Assembly: GCA_034509755.1 (NCBI GenBank)
Contig: CM067544.1
Location: forward strand, 8,039,501 to 8,103,500
Origin: Anisodus tanguticus
Taxonomy: Eukaryota; Streptophyta; Magnoliopsida; Solanales; Solanaceae
DNA: 64,000 bases
Direction of reading: 5' to 3'
In this document: piece after piece, positions 1 through 11,749 of the stretch
Position numbering within the stretch: the first letter of the stretch is position 1
How the letters are laid out: each line of letters starts with the position of its first letter
Made by a program: the position numbers and the translations under genes
Notes under the pieces: generated by a model
Seen by the model: only the letters and a program-made list of their open reading frames with translations
Database searches by the model: none
What the model was told of the DNA's origin: nothing

Positions 1-1190
1 ATTCTGCTTCAGTACTTGAACGTGCTACTATGAGCTGCTTTTTAGCTGACCAAGAAATAAGATTTTTTCCAAAAATACACAATATCCAGAAGTTGAACGT
101 TGGCTAGATTGGCATCCCACCCAATCAACATCAGATAAACAAGAAGATTAGGTGAGAAATCACAGTGAGTTGCAGGCCAAAATCAACGCTACCTCGAAGG
201 TAGCAAAAAATTCGCTTAACATTATTCAAATGAGCATGGCGAGGTTGATGGAGAAACTGTGACGCTAAGTTCACAGCAAACTGGATATTGGGTCGAGTGA
301 AAGCCAGATATTGTAATCCTCCAACCATTTTTCGATATTCAGTCGGATCCTTCGAAAGGGGTGAATTAAGAGTGTGCCAAATTTGCTTTCTATGTAAAGG
401 AGTACTCACTGGCTTCGATTAGGACAAATTATGTTAAACCAACAAATCTAAAATATACTTTCGTTGGAGTAGCATTAGTCCATCAGAATTAGGAGTGACT
501 TCAACTCCTAAGAAAAATCTCAAAGGACCCAAATCTTTCAAAGAGAATTCAGATTTCATAGCATCAATTATCTTCTAAATTAGATGAGGTTAAGAACCAA
601 AGATAGCAATGTCATCAACATATAAGAGAATAATAATATGAGTACCTGCAGATGAGTATAAAAACATGCTATGATCTGAACGACTTTGATTGAAACCCAA
701 TAAGAAAGATATGTGGTAAGGCGCTCAAACCAAGCGCAAAGAGATTTCTTTAACCCATATAATGTCTTATTAAGCTTGCAAACATAATCTGGATGGATGA
801 AGCCTCCAGGTTGGTGCATATTAACTGTTTCAGTCAACTTTCCATGCAAGAAGGCATTAGAGGTGTCTAGTTATCGCATAGTCCAATTATGAAAAAGTGC
901 AAGTGGAAGGATCAAGAGTACATTACAAGATATGACAACTGGGGAAAAAATTTGATCATAATGAATTCCAGGTTGTTGGGAGAAACCTTGGGCTACTAAA
1001 TGAGCCTTGTAGCGCTCAATCTGTCCATCAGCTTTTCTTTTGATCTTGAATACCCATTTATTACTAATTAAATTGTGATGAGGAGAAGAAGGAACTAATG
1101 TTCAAGTCTTATTCAAAATGAAAGCGTTATATTCAGCGCTCATGGCGTCTCTCCAAGATTGATATTTTACAGATTCAAACTAATAAGAAG
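1..1190 (-). pseudogene. RT1 reverse transcriptase / RNase H remnant
   Basis: Minus-strand fragments match the copia RT and RNase H. Residues encoded near 1140 resemble the start of the RT domain (a 'W.DAM..E' motif). 580-849 encodes a 'QPGGF' and 'LNKTLYGLKKS' region, and 131-409 encodes a 'GGLQYLAFTRPNI' region. At the window edge the 'SAKKQ...SSTEAE' RNase H signature is visible at 1-60. The fragments lie in different frames with internal stops, so no intact enzyme is made from here. The remainder of RNase H and the 3' LTR are outside the window. Confidence 0.85.
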
Positions 1191-1309
1191 GCTCACATGA
1201 AACGTGGGAAGACACTGTCAGTAAGGAAGGTAAGACTTTTGACTTCAAAGAGCCCATTATAGAACGAGTTGTCATCCCATGAATTTTAGAGTGTTGAGCA
1301 GCGACCACT

Positions 1310-1560
1310 CGAGAAGAAGAGGTTGATTGTGATGAGTTGGCAGAATTACTTGAGGGAGATGAATTAGGAGAATTACTTAAGAGAGATGAATTAGAAAAAT
1401 TATTATCTGTAGAAGAAGTAGTAGAATTATTAGATGGAGAAGAATTAGGAGAGTTATTAGATGGAGAAGAGTTATGAGAATTATTAGATGTAGAAGAATT
1501 ATGAGAGTTATTAGATAGAAAAGAATTAGGAGAATTATGTAAATCAGGGAAGTTCGTTGG
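1310..1560. repeat. Degenerate tandem repeat in the RT1 integrase-RT linker
   Basis: A run of related units of roughly 24-27 bp built on 'gaattattagatggagaa' and close variants repeats about eight times. It falls between the integrase C-terminus and the RT, a stretch that is normally variable and poorly conserved in copia polyproteins. On the minus strand it would encode a Ser/Asn/Pro-rich linker. It probably arose by replication slippage. Confidence 0.7.
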
Positions 1561-1685
1561 CGTGAGAATTGGTAGATATTAAAGGAAAAGTAGAATTTGA
1601 GTTGGAAATGGACTGTGAATTGGAAGGTGGTGTATGAATCCCATAATTTGAGAGGAGAAATACTTGGGTAGGTGAAGGAGAAATA

Positions 1686-2950
1686 TTAGGAGATAATGTA
1701 GGAGAAGTTGAGTTGTGGGAAAAAATCAACGTTGGAAGGAAATTTAGTAGAATTAGAATCAGGGAACATAACAGGATAAGGAAACATATCTTCCACAAAT
1801 TTTACATGCCTAGAAATTAGCACTTTTTTAGTTGAAGGATCAAGGTATCTATATTCCTTATGATTTGGTGAAATCCCAAAAAATAAGCAAGTAGTGGAAT
1901 GAGGATTGAGTTTCTGAACACGACTAAAGGCAGTATGTTGATAACGAAGACACCCAAATATTTTTACAAGAGACAAATCTGGCTCTTTCTGGAATAAGCA
2001 TTTAAATGGTGAGGATAACTTTAAATTTTGACGTGGTAGCCTGTTAATAATATAAGTAGCATAAAGTAGAGCGTCAGGACAAAACGATGCCGGGACATTA
2101 GCTTGAAAAAGTAAGCAACGAATGACATCATTGAGATGACGATATTTGCGCTCGGCATGGCCATTTTGTTGGGGTGTATATGGGCAAGAAAATTGGTAAA
2201 TAATATCCTTATTACGGAAAAAGGACTTAAATTGAGTATTATTATTCTTTACCCCCATCAAATTGGAAATATGAAATTGATGAATCAAAGACATTAGATA
2301 TCATATTATAGAATTCAAGAAATTTGTCAAAAGTTTTAGATTTTTGGCGCATGAGGTAGGTCCAAGAGAATTCGGTATTATCATCCATAAAAGGCACATA
2401 ATAATGATAACCTGAATTGAACACAATAGGAGATGTCCAAACATCAGAGTGAATTAAAAAAAAGGCTTTATTTGATGTACTTGTAGAACTTGAAAATGAG
2501 AGCCTAAATTATTTGTCCAAATGAAGAAACATTACACATAGAAGGATTAAAACATGAAGAACTAGAAATAACTTTATTTCACGATAATACATCAATCACA
2601 AGTTTTTCAGGATGGCCAAGGCGTTTGTGCCATAATGAATATTGCGAAATAGATCCAAAAAAAGCAGTGGGACATGTTGATGGAATGAAGCGGGAAGATG
2701 ATGAAAAAGGATAAAGAGATCCTGAGTTCCTACATTGGAGCAACGTGTGATTGGTCCTCGAATCCTTAACGGAAAAAGAAGAGTCAGTAAATTTAGCATA
2801 ACAATTATTGTCGAGACAAAGTCGATGAATAAATAATAAATTTTTCTTGAGTCGAGGAACAAGAAAATATTTTTAAGAAATAATGGTTGTTTAAATAGGA
2901 AGAAAATTATGACCATCATGAGAGATATGAAGTAGATTATCATTACCAAC
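1686..2950 (-). pseudogene. RT1 integrase remnant
   Basis: The longest piece, 1686-2294, encodes the integrase core end and the region after it, including 'YTPQQNGHAERK' with the catalytic Glu, and 'KIFGC', typical of copia. 2242-2424 encodes the middle of the core with 'FMDDNTEFSW' and 'FQFDGGKE'. Near 2590-2640 the minus strand encodes the HHCC-type 'LWHKRLGHPEK' zinc-binding start. The pieces are in different frames. The protease-integrase spacer is interrupted at 3006 by element A and resumes at 9486. Confidence 0.85.
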
Positions 2951-3006
2951 AATCACTTGCGCATTACCCTGATATGGAATAGGATCAGAAAGGATATTCG
3001 AATTTC

Positions 3007-4228
3007 TGTTGGAAATTTGTCTTTGGCGGGAGTTGCGACCGACCAACTTTAACGGCTTAAACACTAGTGTAACGTATGTTGGAGAATCCGGTTCTTCACA
3101 CATGCATGATCTACTAAGTACGTAGATAACCGTAGGGCCAAGAATCGTCAAATTTCATTGAGAAATGAAAGAGATATTGGTTCACGAAGTAAGGTGTTTG
3201 AAGCATGGAAAGTGTGGTATTGTGTGTAATTCTCCCACATCGGTAGAGGAAGAAAGAATTGTTGTGTATATAAGATTCGAAATTGGTTTGGGGTTTGGGA
3301 CCCCAAGGGGTATCCCATGTGTTTAAAGGAGGGAGGACCTAGATGTGCTTCGGTTCGAGGAAAGACCACACGCGCGCCGCCGCCGTCCGGTCCGGTTCGG
3401 GTCACGGGTCACGGGTCGTGGGGTCGTGGGTCTTCGATATTATCTTTTTGGGCCGAAAAACTTTGCCGGAAGTACAGTTTGATCCCGAAGTTTCAGATAT
3501 ACGATTTGGACCGAGAATTCTTTCGGATGTGCGCTTTGGTCCCCGAAGTTTCAAGATGTACGAGTTTGGTCCCCGAAGTTTTCGAAAGTTGGAATTTCGA
3601 CAGTCAAAGCGTAAACGTCCAAGCTCTCAATTCAGCCATTTATTTTGGCTGAATTACTCCTCCTATAATGGCCAAAACAGGTTGGTCTTTCACCATTTAT
3701 GTTGGTGACTTTACTACCTCCATAATGGCCATTATTTGGCTATTATGGAGGCGATTTTCAGCCCCTCCCTCACCTATATAAACACACCCTTACACCATTG
3801 TTGAGCACCACAAAGAGCAGAAAAATAACGAGTTCATAAAGCTCACGAAAATACACAACAAAAACAGTTTTCTTCCTACAACTTCCAAGCATCATTTCGT
3901 TACTCAATATTCTTCACGGTAGCTCTTGAGTTTCCTTTGCTCAAGGGTTCCATTGCTGTTTTATCTTGGGAGACAAATTGTCCAGACGTATAAAGGATAC
4001 ATACGGGGCAATATTGTCTTAAGGACAGAGTGCTACACTCGACTCAAAGATAAACCGTTTCCATTTTTCGGTCTTGAACAAAATCGTAATTTCGCTTTGT
4101 TGTTATATTGTAATTTTCAGATTTCTAGTTGAATTATTGAAATCTTTATTTATCCTTTCGAATACTTGTAATAGTTAAATACTTCCCGTACTGCTTTATA
4201 AAGTACCATAGAGCAAAATCTCCCAACA
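3007..4228 (+). repeat. 5' LTR of element A (1222 bp)
   Basis: This LTR is TG...CA bounded and matches 8226-9480 along its length. In U3 it has a CG-rich variable tract (3368-3430, GCC and 'GGTCACG' type repeats), then about four 27-30-bp units built on 'TTTGGTCCCCGAAGTTTC' (3475-3600), then a strong hairpin and a TATA box. The same architecture occurs in the LTRs at 8226, 13764, 51604 and 57443. Confidence 0.95.
3717..3782 (+). promoter_or_regulatory. LTR core promoter: hairpin plus TATA box
   Basis: A 15-nt inverted repeat with one mismatch (CCTCCATAATGGCCA at 3717-3731 and TGGCTATTATGGAGG at 3737-3751) lies just before TATATAAA at 3775-3782. Spacing places transcription start about 30 bp downstream, which would begin the R region. 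The right LTR repeats this arrangement near 8965-9030. The promoter role is inferred from position and the TATA motif. Confidence 0.6.
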
Positions 4229-4272
4229 ACTTAAGACAATATTTGTATTGTATTACAATTAGTATTCGAAAG

Positions 4273-7200
4273 ATGTCGGTCAAAAGTTGTGTGACCAAAT
4301 CTGGATATGGCAATGGTTTTCTGGTAGAAGAGAGTGATGATGATGAACGTGTTCATGGTGTCACCGCTACCAAGATCGGTGGGAACAAGCGCTCTCGAGA
4401 GCTCGAGGATGTCAACTGGGACAAGAGGAGAAGAGTGAAGATGTTATTCTATCTTGTAGCAGAAGGCCTATATCTGTCCCGGACAAAGGATCCGAATAAT
4501 GGTGAGAAGGAAATGGACACTCGGTCGATGAAGTGACGAAGTGAGCGAATCCGAAATTGGGATAAGTATTTTTCTCACTTGTCAAGAATAAGGATTAAAT
4601 GATAAGTAGTTTTTCTTACTTGTCAAGAATAAAGATTAAATTATGTCGATTAAAAATGGATTAAAGTAAGGAGGAATATGAAAATAATTTATATTCCTTA
4701 TGCTTTAACAAATCGAAGTTTAATCTCATCTTTTTTTCCGTTTAAAGATTGGATTTTGTAAACGACTTAAGAAGATCCGTTCTTTTAAGTGTAATTACTA
4801 AAGTGTGTAAAGTATGGTCGCACATACTATGGAGAAAGATCCACTAACCGTGCGAAAACTTTTACCACTCTTAAGTAAGCGCCAAGAATTATCCGGGCAC
4901 CAATCATAACGGAAGAAGTCTAAAAATTGATGACGTTGAGCCCGTCATATTATTTGGCGAAGATCCTTCATAGGATGATATTGGACACTCGGTCATACAA
5001 AGCCTCCGGCGACCGGAGTGGGCCAAAATTCCTTTGATATGATTATATTGGACACTCGATCATACAAAGCCTCCGGCGGCCCAGAGTAGGGCCAAAATTC
5101 ATTTCATAGGAAAAATAATGGACACCTAGTAAGGTGGGCCACGGTTTCCGTGTCTTAAATGATCCGAAGGCCTAAAGAAAAGGCGAGAAAAGAAATTGGA
5201 CACTCGGTCCGCAAAGCAACCGGAGTGGGCTGAATATCTGGATCACATATGATCCGGTTACGCCTAACCACGGGTAAGAGGTTGTTCATGTGAAGCAACA
5301 CCACCCTCTAAAGTAGAAGGGTTGGAGAGGTTGTCCTCAATAGGACTTCGGGAATGAGATCACTCTAAGATGATGTGATACATATCCCTAACTTGGTTTA
5401 AGGGACGCTGTTGGTCAAGCTGGTTTGAGACTAGTCCAACATGTCTGTAATAACTAAGAATGGTACAGTATGTCTGTAGCCAAATGAATGATATATTTGT
5501 AATCCGTGCATCTATGCCATCATAGATTAAGACACGTTAAATAGCAAGTCATTCAAAAGCTAACGATGTAGAGATTGTTGCCTTCTTCGACATAAATCCT
5601 CAAATAAATGCGAGGTAGATGAAGAGGCAAAATCACCTTTCCAAATTCCGTCAAGGGAATAGCGAAAAGAAGCACTGCTCCTCTAGAACTTAGTCACACC
5701 TAATTGGGTGATTTGAAGTTTATACAAAATAGAGGGGGGAGACAAGTACGTTATGACCTTTATTGATAATGGTACAACGTATCGTATCCTTTGTTTATTG
5801 AAAAGCAAAGATGAAGTTGTTGAAGCGGATAAGCGCTACAAAACAAGTTGAAAATCAACTAAGCCAATGGATTGAGAAATTCGTAGTGATAGAGGGGAGA
5901 AAGTGAAGCATCGTTTATTAAACGACCGCTCATTTCTCACCTCGCCTAACGGTGTTAGCCAAGCGCGAAGTCGTACGCCCAAATTATGAGGGGTAGCTTG
6001 GTAAAAGATGGGCTACGAAACAGGTCAAGTTCGACCTAAGATCGTAGATTGCATATCCACCGGATCCGCAAATAACGATAGTGTTGATCGCCTCTTGGCG
6101 TCAAAGAATGCTTTGAATTCTTTGGAGATAACTTTCCTTGGAAAAGGAAAAAGGAGCAATTGCTCAAGGTTAACAAGAACCCGCGAGGGCTCGACTGTCC
6201 GAATCGGACGTTCCGTATCTACGAGGACTCGAAAGTTCTTGTCTATCCGGAACTTAATATTCCGGATCTGCGAACTCGGTGATTCTAGATGTTGAACCGA
6301 GAAGGTGCAAAGAGGGGACAAAGACTTGTTCCATACCTTCTAGCTTGTATGGTTGAGAACGAACCATGGACAATTAATAAATAATTGTCATCTCCAAAAG
6401 CGCCGCTTTGGAAAGAAGCTACAAAGAGAGAAATAGACTCTATCATATAGAACCATACTTGCGTAATGGTTGATCTTCCTCCGGAAAAGAACCTTTGGGT
6501 TGTAAGATGTGCTCCCTCGCGAGTAGCTTCACATCCGGGCCATTGCGATCTTGCGTGGCATGAATGTTGAATTAGCCTTCCCAACCGTAGAGTTGGAAGA
6601 AGAGAATCGGACTTGGTTTGCCGGATCGTTGTTGGGCTTCTTCCGAACTTTCATTTTGGTCCCCGAAATGTGTACATTTTGGTCCCGAAAGTTTCGAGAT
6701 AAAACAGAACAATGAATCGACCACGAAACATTGGCTCTAAAGTTAGAAAGCCAACAGTTGGAAAACCAACGGTGCGAGAGTGAAAATCATATTGAAACAA
6801 AGTCTCGATATGAAAGATATGTGTATCACGAGATGACTTCTTAGGAATTGAATTTCTAAGACATCTAACGGACTGGTCAATAGTTGACGGTCTCGTTGAA
6901 GCCACCAATGGATATGAATCATAGAACCGATTGAAATCATGGTGCACCCATAGACAAGGAGCGATATGCTCGTGTCACGTGTAGTTCAATGTATTGTACA
7001 CACTACAACCGACCCGGTATCGTCCACCAAACAGATCGCTTGAACTAAGGTTCACGATGATCTTAATACATGATCAATAGAAGGCGTTAAGTCGGATATG
7101 ACGATATCCGAATTATTCGCTTATCTACGGATTATAGTATTCGGATGTCCAGGCGGTTCGAGAGAACACAAGTGATGCAACCGGACATCGGATCCGAAGA

Positions 7201-8200
7201 ACACCAAAGCCACAAGTAAATGTGTATGGTGGTTCTTGGAAAATCCTCTAAGCAAACTTGCATCGACCGATTCATGATGGTATCGGAGTTTATCGCTTTA
7301 TACAAAGCATGAAAGAAGTTGAGTAACTTCACGACTCATTAGAGGACGTCCCTTATTGGGAGAAACCCGTGCCTTCGACAGCTTCTACACCGTGTGGCTA
7401 GCCGGTCGGCTTTAGGAAGGACACGGATGACGGCGTCTGGACATATCATCACGATCCGTCGGAGACATAAGACCATGTATGGCGATTGATCATCACGGTG
7501 TCACTTCCTTATTTACTAACTAAGGGACTACCGGAGATCAAGTGTTACGCTGTCTAGGGGAATGGGCTTAAAACCCAAAATATACGAACCAATACAAATG
7601 GAAACCCAACCTTACGAACTGGAGATCCCGGTAATTTGGTTCAATGGGAAAACTAAATTGTAAAGGTTCGGTTGATCGCTTCGGTGGAAGCATGAGCACT
7701 TCGGATAGTGATTTACGAAAAGAAACACCAAATCCAAAGCCGTTCCCGCGATAGACGTTAAGTGCTATCTCAGGTATGGGTAAAGGTTAAGTTTTCAAAA
7801 CTCCGTAATGATCCTCAACAGTTGAGGTTAGGTCTTTGGGAAACTTTTAATGGTTCCTAACACTTGTGAAGTGGGGTATAGCGGGATACCTTGTAGGAGA
7901 CCACCTATTTAAGTGCGAGGACGGGCCGCCTCAAATTGAACGCACTTAAGAATCCAAGACGTTGTCCATGGCCAAAACGGACAAAACATTACGAAGAAGA
8001 GAGTAAGGGAATTTGTTGTGTTGGTACCGTTGTCTTGGCTTACACTAAACACTCGACGGTTCAAGACATCACGTTCACCGCGCAAGTAAGTAAGTCCGAT
8101 GGTATTCAACTATGGAAGGTTCAAAGCCGAGGCTACCTCTCCTTATGCAACATCGGTCCGCCGAAATATTGCTTGAAATGAAAAGACACCATGTGAGTGC
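4273..8200 (+). pseudogene. Element A gag-pol relic
   Basis: The only ATG-started frame of note is 4273-4536 (87 codons). It encodes a charged N-terminal Gag-like stretch with 'KRRRVKMLFYLVAEG', comparable to the 'QQKMLFYL' part of element B's Gag. Downstream, nucleotides near 5750-5900 match B's integrase core, those near 6020-6110 match B's integrase C-terminal region, and those near 7170-7400 match B's RNase H. All are broken by stops and frameshifts, and parts of pol appear deleted. No active enzyme is predicted. Confidence 0.75.
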
Positions 8201-8225
8201 GCCAAAATCTCTTTCAAGAGGGGAT

Positions 8226-9480
8226 TGTTGGAAATTTGCCTTTGGCGGGAGTTGCGACCGACCAACTTTAACGGCTTAAACACTAGTGTAACGTATGTTG
8301 GAGAATCCGGTTCTTCACACATGCATGATCTACTAAGTACGTAGATAACCGTAGGGCCAAGAATCGTCAAATTTCATTGAGAAATGAAAGAGATATTGGT
8401 TCACGAAGTAAGGTGTTTGAAGCATGGAAAGTGTGGTATTGTGTGTAATTCTCCCACATCGGTAGAGGAAGAAAGAATTGTTGTGTATATAAGATTCGAA
8501 ATTGGTTTGGGGTTTGGGACCCCAAGGGGTATCCCATGTGTTTAAAGGAGGGAGGACCTAGATGTGCTTCGGTTCGAGGAAAGACCACACGCGCGCGCGC
8601 CGCCGCCCGTCCGGTCCGGTTCCGGTTCACGGGTCACGGTCACGGTCACGGTCACGGGTCACGGTCGTGGGGGTCGTGGGTCTTCGATATTATCTTTTTG
8701 GGCCGTAAAAACTTTGCCGAAGTACGCTTTGATCCCGAAGTTTCGATATACGCTTTGGACCGAATTCTTTCGGATGTGCGATTTGGTCCCCGAAGTTTCA
8801 AGATGTACAGATTTGGTCCCCCGAAGTTTTCGAAAGTTGGAATTTCGACAGTCAAAGCGAGAAACGTCCAAGCTCTCAATTCAGCCATTTATTTTGGCTG
8901 AATTACTCCTCCTATAATGGCCAAAACAGTTGGTCTTTCACCATTTATGTTGGTGACTTTACTACCTCCATAATGGCCATTATTTGGCTATTATGGAGGC
9001 GATTTTCAGCCCCTCCCTCACCTATATAAACACACCCTTACACCATTGTTGAGCACCACAAAGAGCGAGAAAAAACAGAGTTCATAAAGCTCACGAAAAT
9101 ACACAACAAAAACAGTTTTCTTAACTTCCAAGCATCATTTCGTTACTCAATATTCTTCACGGTAGCTCTTGAGTTTCCTTTGCTCAAGGGTTCCATTGTC
9201 ATTTTATCTTGGGAGACAAATTGTCCAGGGACGTATAAAGGATACATACGGGGCAATATTGTCTTAAGGACAGAGTGCTACACTCGACTCAAAGATAAAC
9301 CAGCTTTCCATTTTTCAGATCTTCAACAAAATCGTAATTTCGGTTTTGTTGTTATATTGTAATTTTCAGATTTCTAGTTGAATTATTGAAATCTTTATTT
9401 ATCCTTTCGAATACTTGTAATAGTTAAATACTTCCCGCATCTTTGCTTTATAAAGTACCATAGAGCAAAATCTCCCAACA
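8226..9480 (+). repeat. 3' LTR of element A (1255 bp)
   Basis: This is the second LTR, with TGTTGG...CCAACA ends, preceded by the purine-rich tract ending AGAGGGGAT and followed by the target duplication ATTTC. It is 33 bp longer than the left LTR, mainly from expansion of the 'GGTCAC' simple repeat at 8630-8670. Other differences concentrate where relatives have CAG or CTG. Confidence 0.95.
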
Positions 9481-9485
9481 ATTTC

Positions 9486-10558
9486 TAGTTATGTGTGAGG
9501 AGGCCCCTGTATCAGGGTACCAGATTGTTGAGGGTACTTCTTCTAGGCTCATTGCTACCAAAGCTTTGGGAGAATTTTGTGGAACAAATGAATGTTGAAG
9601 CGATTGCGACATTTCAAATCTATATGATTGTAGCGAAAATAGATCTGACATTGTGTCATCAATTTACTAGCATTTGGAGTCGGCGGAGGGCCAAAGATGT
9701 TTGGAGAAACACAAGTAAAATTATTAAAATTTGTATGATAATTATTCTGGCCAAATTCGCGACCACGATTCTTATTATGAGATCTCCCACGACCACGATT
9801 TTGATTAAAGCCATGAACTAGATTTTGTTGAATGGAGCGACCAACATAGTTAGTAATTTTGATTGCAGTAAAGAGAGCCACCGATTACTGAGAATCATCA
9901 GGTGAAATGGCTTTGATATGTTCCTTTTTTGTAAGAAGACGAGGACGTAGAGCAAAAAATGAGGTGAATGGCCTATTGGCATTTAAACAAGAAACAAATG
10001 TATTGTATGAGGGGGTAAGCCTTGTAAAGTTTGAGCAACAAGGTCCTCGTCCGATATTGGTTTATCAATGGCGGATAGCGCAACTGTTATAGATATTCTT
10101 CCAGTGAAAGAGATCCTTTCTTGAAAAAATTCTGAAATTTATTTTTCAGATGGATCATAGAGAAAGAAACATGGTCAAGAAAAAGTTTCTCTAATATGCT
10201 TCAAGATTGATAAGAAGTTTCACAATTGTAGTTTAGAAGCGTGTCCATGACAGATGGTGGCAACGTCACATTGATCCAGCTATGAACAGTTGTGTTGTGG
10301 ATGGTTAAGATCGGGGCATGGGATAGAACCTTCCACAAGGTCCAAAAGATTTTGGCTACGCAAGAAAGGCTTGAAAATCTTTTTCCAAGTGAGATAATTC
10401 AAATAAGTAAGTTCAAGAGGAATAAATTTTTTGATATTAGAAATTGAGGGTTGCAGGAGAGGGAGCACCAAAGTGACAGGTATGGTGTTTTCTGGAGAAG
10501 AGATCGTGGCGGGTTTGATATTTTCTGGAGAAGAAACAGTGGGTGAAGAAGGTATCAT
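9486..10558 (-). pseudogene. RT1 gag and protease remnant
   Basis: The minus strand resumes RT1 after element A. 9448-9651 encodes the aspartic protease signature 'WYPDTGASSHIT'. 9555-9881 encodes a Gly/Arg/Asn-rich nucleocapsid stretch with a degraded zinc knuckle (C and H positions partly lost). 10280-10558 encodes the Gag N-terminus, starting at the ATG at 10558, with 'FIPLELTYLNYLTWKKIFKP', the usual copia Gag start. These are separate frames, so the protein is not intact. Confidence 0.8.
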
Positions 10559-10590
10559 CGTAAAGAAAGAAGAGAAGAAGGATCTTTTAT

Positions 10591-10786
10591 ACTCTTGATA
10601 TCAAATTTAATATATTTTGGTGTGATAACCCAATACAATGGGTATCCTATATTTATAGTATAATTATAATACAAAGAATGAAAAAGTAATGAATATTAGG
10701 TTACATATATGGTAATATAATCAACTATGATATATTCTATTAAATGGTAATCATCCTCTAGAATACATGCAGAATATTCTCTAACA
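10591..10786 (-). repeat. 5' LTR and primer binding site of RT1
   Basis: On the minus strand the sequence starting at 10786 (TGTTAGAGAATATTC) runs about 183 bp to 10604. TGATATCAAGAGT follows at 10603-10591, a one-base variant of the Met-tRNA-type site TGGTATCAAGAG. Gag follows directly. The left LTR is not in the window, so the LTR end is placed by the primer site only. Confidence 0.7.
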
Positions 10787-11749
10787 AGTAAGTTGATATT
10801 TGTTTGGGTTTGGTTTTAAACTTTTAAAAATCGATAACATTTGATTTGGTTTGATTTTATCAAAACAAAATCGAAGAAAAAATCGAACCAAACCGACATA
10901 TTTCATATACAATTTTTTATAAATAATTTAAAATACTTTGTATACTTCTTCATCAAAAATTTATTGATCTCTAATAGGCTAATGAACTTACGCCTTAATT
11001 AAACTCATTTTTTAAAAGAAAGCCATGAATCCAAACCCATTTATTCAAAAAACAACTATGAAGTTTATCTAAAATGCTTTTATATTTCTTACAAACTCTT
11101 TTCACTTGATTAAAACTTATAAATTTTAAGAAACTTTTTACATAATTCAAGAAAATTATAGCATCCATAATAGAAGAGTAACACCGAATTATAAATTGAA
11201 AATGATAAAAAAAATTCCTAATTGTAAGAAAAAACTACCATTAAGTTTCTTAAAAAATCAAAAAACCGAATCATTTTTTTACCTTAAATCTCCTATCAAA
11301 ACGCTGATCATATATGGTGGCTGATTACTTAATTGATATCAAAACCACATTAGCTTACTATTTTTCATCCCTATATTCCTTGCATTATGAAGGAGTGATT
11401 ATATGACAGAATCTTTCAACTTTAAAAAACTCATTTGACAAAAGTACTAACACTTCTTCTACCGTTAATTATTTTTGGGCTTTACCCAGACTTTGAAGGC
11501 AATTGACGAACTAATCCAATTCTTTTTATTTGTGAATTGTATTCATAGGAATGCTTACTCATATGCCTGACTCTTTTTTGGGCCTAGTGATCTATATTTC
11601 AGCTCAACTTTCGGTTGGGTACCCAATCCTGCATCGACAAGGCAAACAATTCAAGCCTAATATCGGTGTTTACATATTAAAAGTGAAATCTGAAATCCGT
11701 TTTAAGCTTCATAAATCTCATAAAGATTACCTAGACTTGTGTAGGAATC

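Larger units (their letters stand above)
3007..9480 (+). mobile_element. Ty1/copia element A, complete insertion with both LTRs (6474 bp)
   Basis: The boundaries are exact: LTRs start TGTTGGAAATTTG and end CCCAACA, and ATTTC flanks both ends (3002-3006 and 9481-9485). A purine-rich tract (about 8211-8224) precedes the right LTR. The internal 4.0 kb is collinear with element B but lacks long open frames. The leader after the left LTR shares 'TTAAGACAATATTTG' with B. This is a clean insertion into RT1 that looks non-autonomous. Part of the apparent damage may be sequence error, because the two LTRs differ mostly at CAG/CTG sites. Confidence 0.95.
1..10786 (-). mobile_element. Ty1/copia LTR retrotransposon RT1 (minus strand, split by element A, cut by window edge)
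   Basis: Reading the minus strand from right to left gives the copia order: 5' LTR and primer site (10591-10786), gag (about 10558-9750), protease (about 9640), integrase (about 2950-1690), reverse transcriptase and RNase H (1190-1). Protein order and similarity identify Ty1/copia. The 3' LTR lies beyond position 1. The element is split at 3006/9481 by element A, with the 5-bp duplication ATTTC at 3002-3006 and 9481-9485. Several stops and frameshifts break the polyprotein, so this is an old inactive copy. The superfamily and the nesting are clear; I did not assign a lineage. Confidence 0.9.

Noticed and set aside
8536..8917. Open frames of about 120 codons in the A LTRs (also 3317-3708 and 14053-14268)
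   Set aside because: They are within LTR sequence, vary between copies through simple repeats, and are not conserved as protein.
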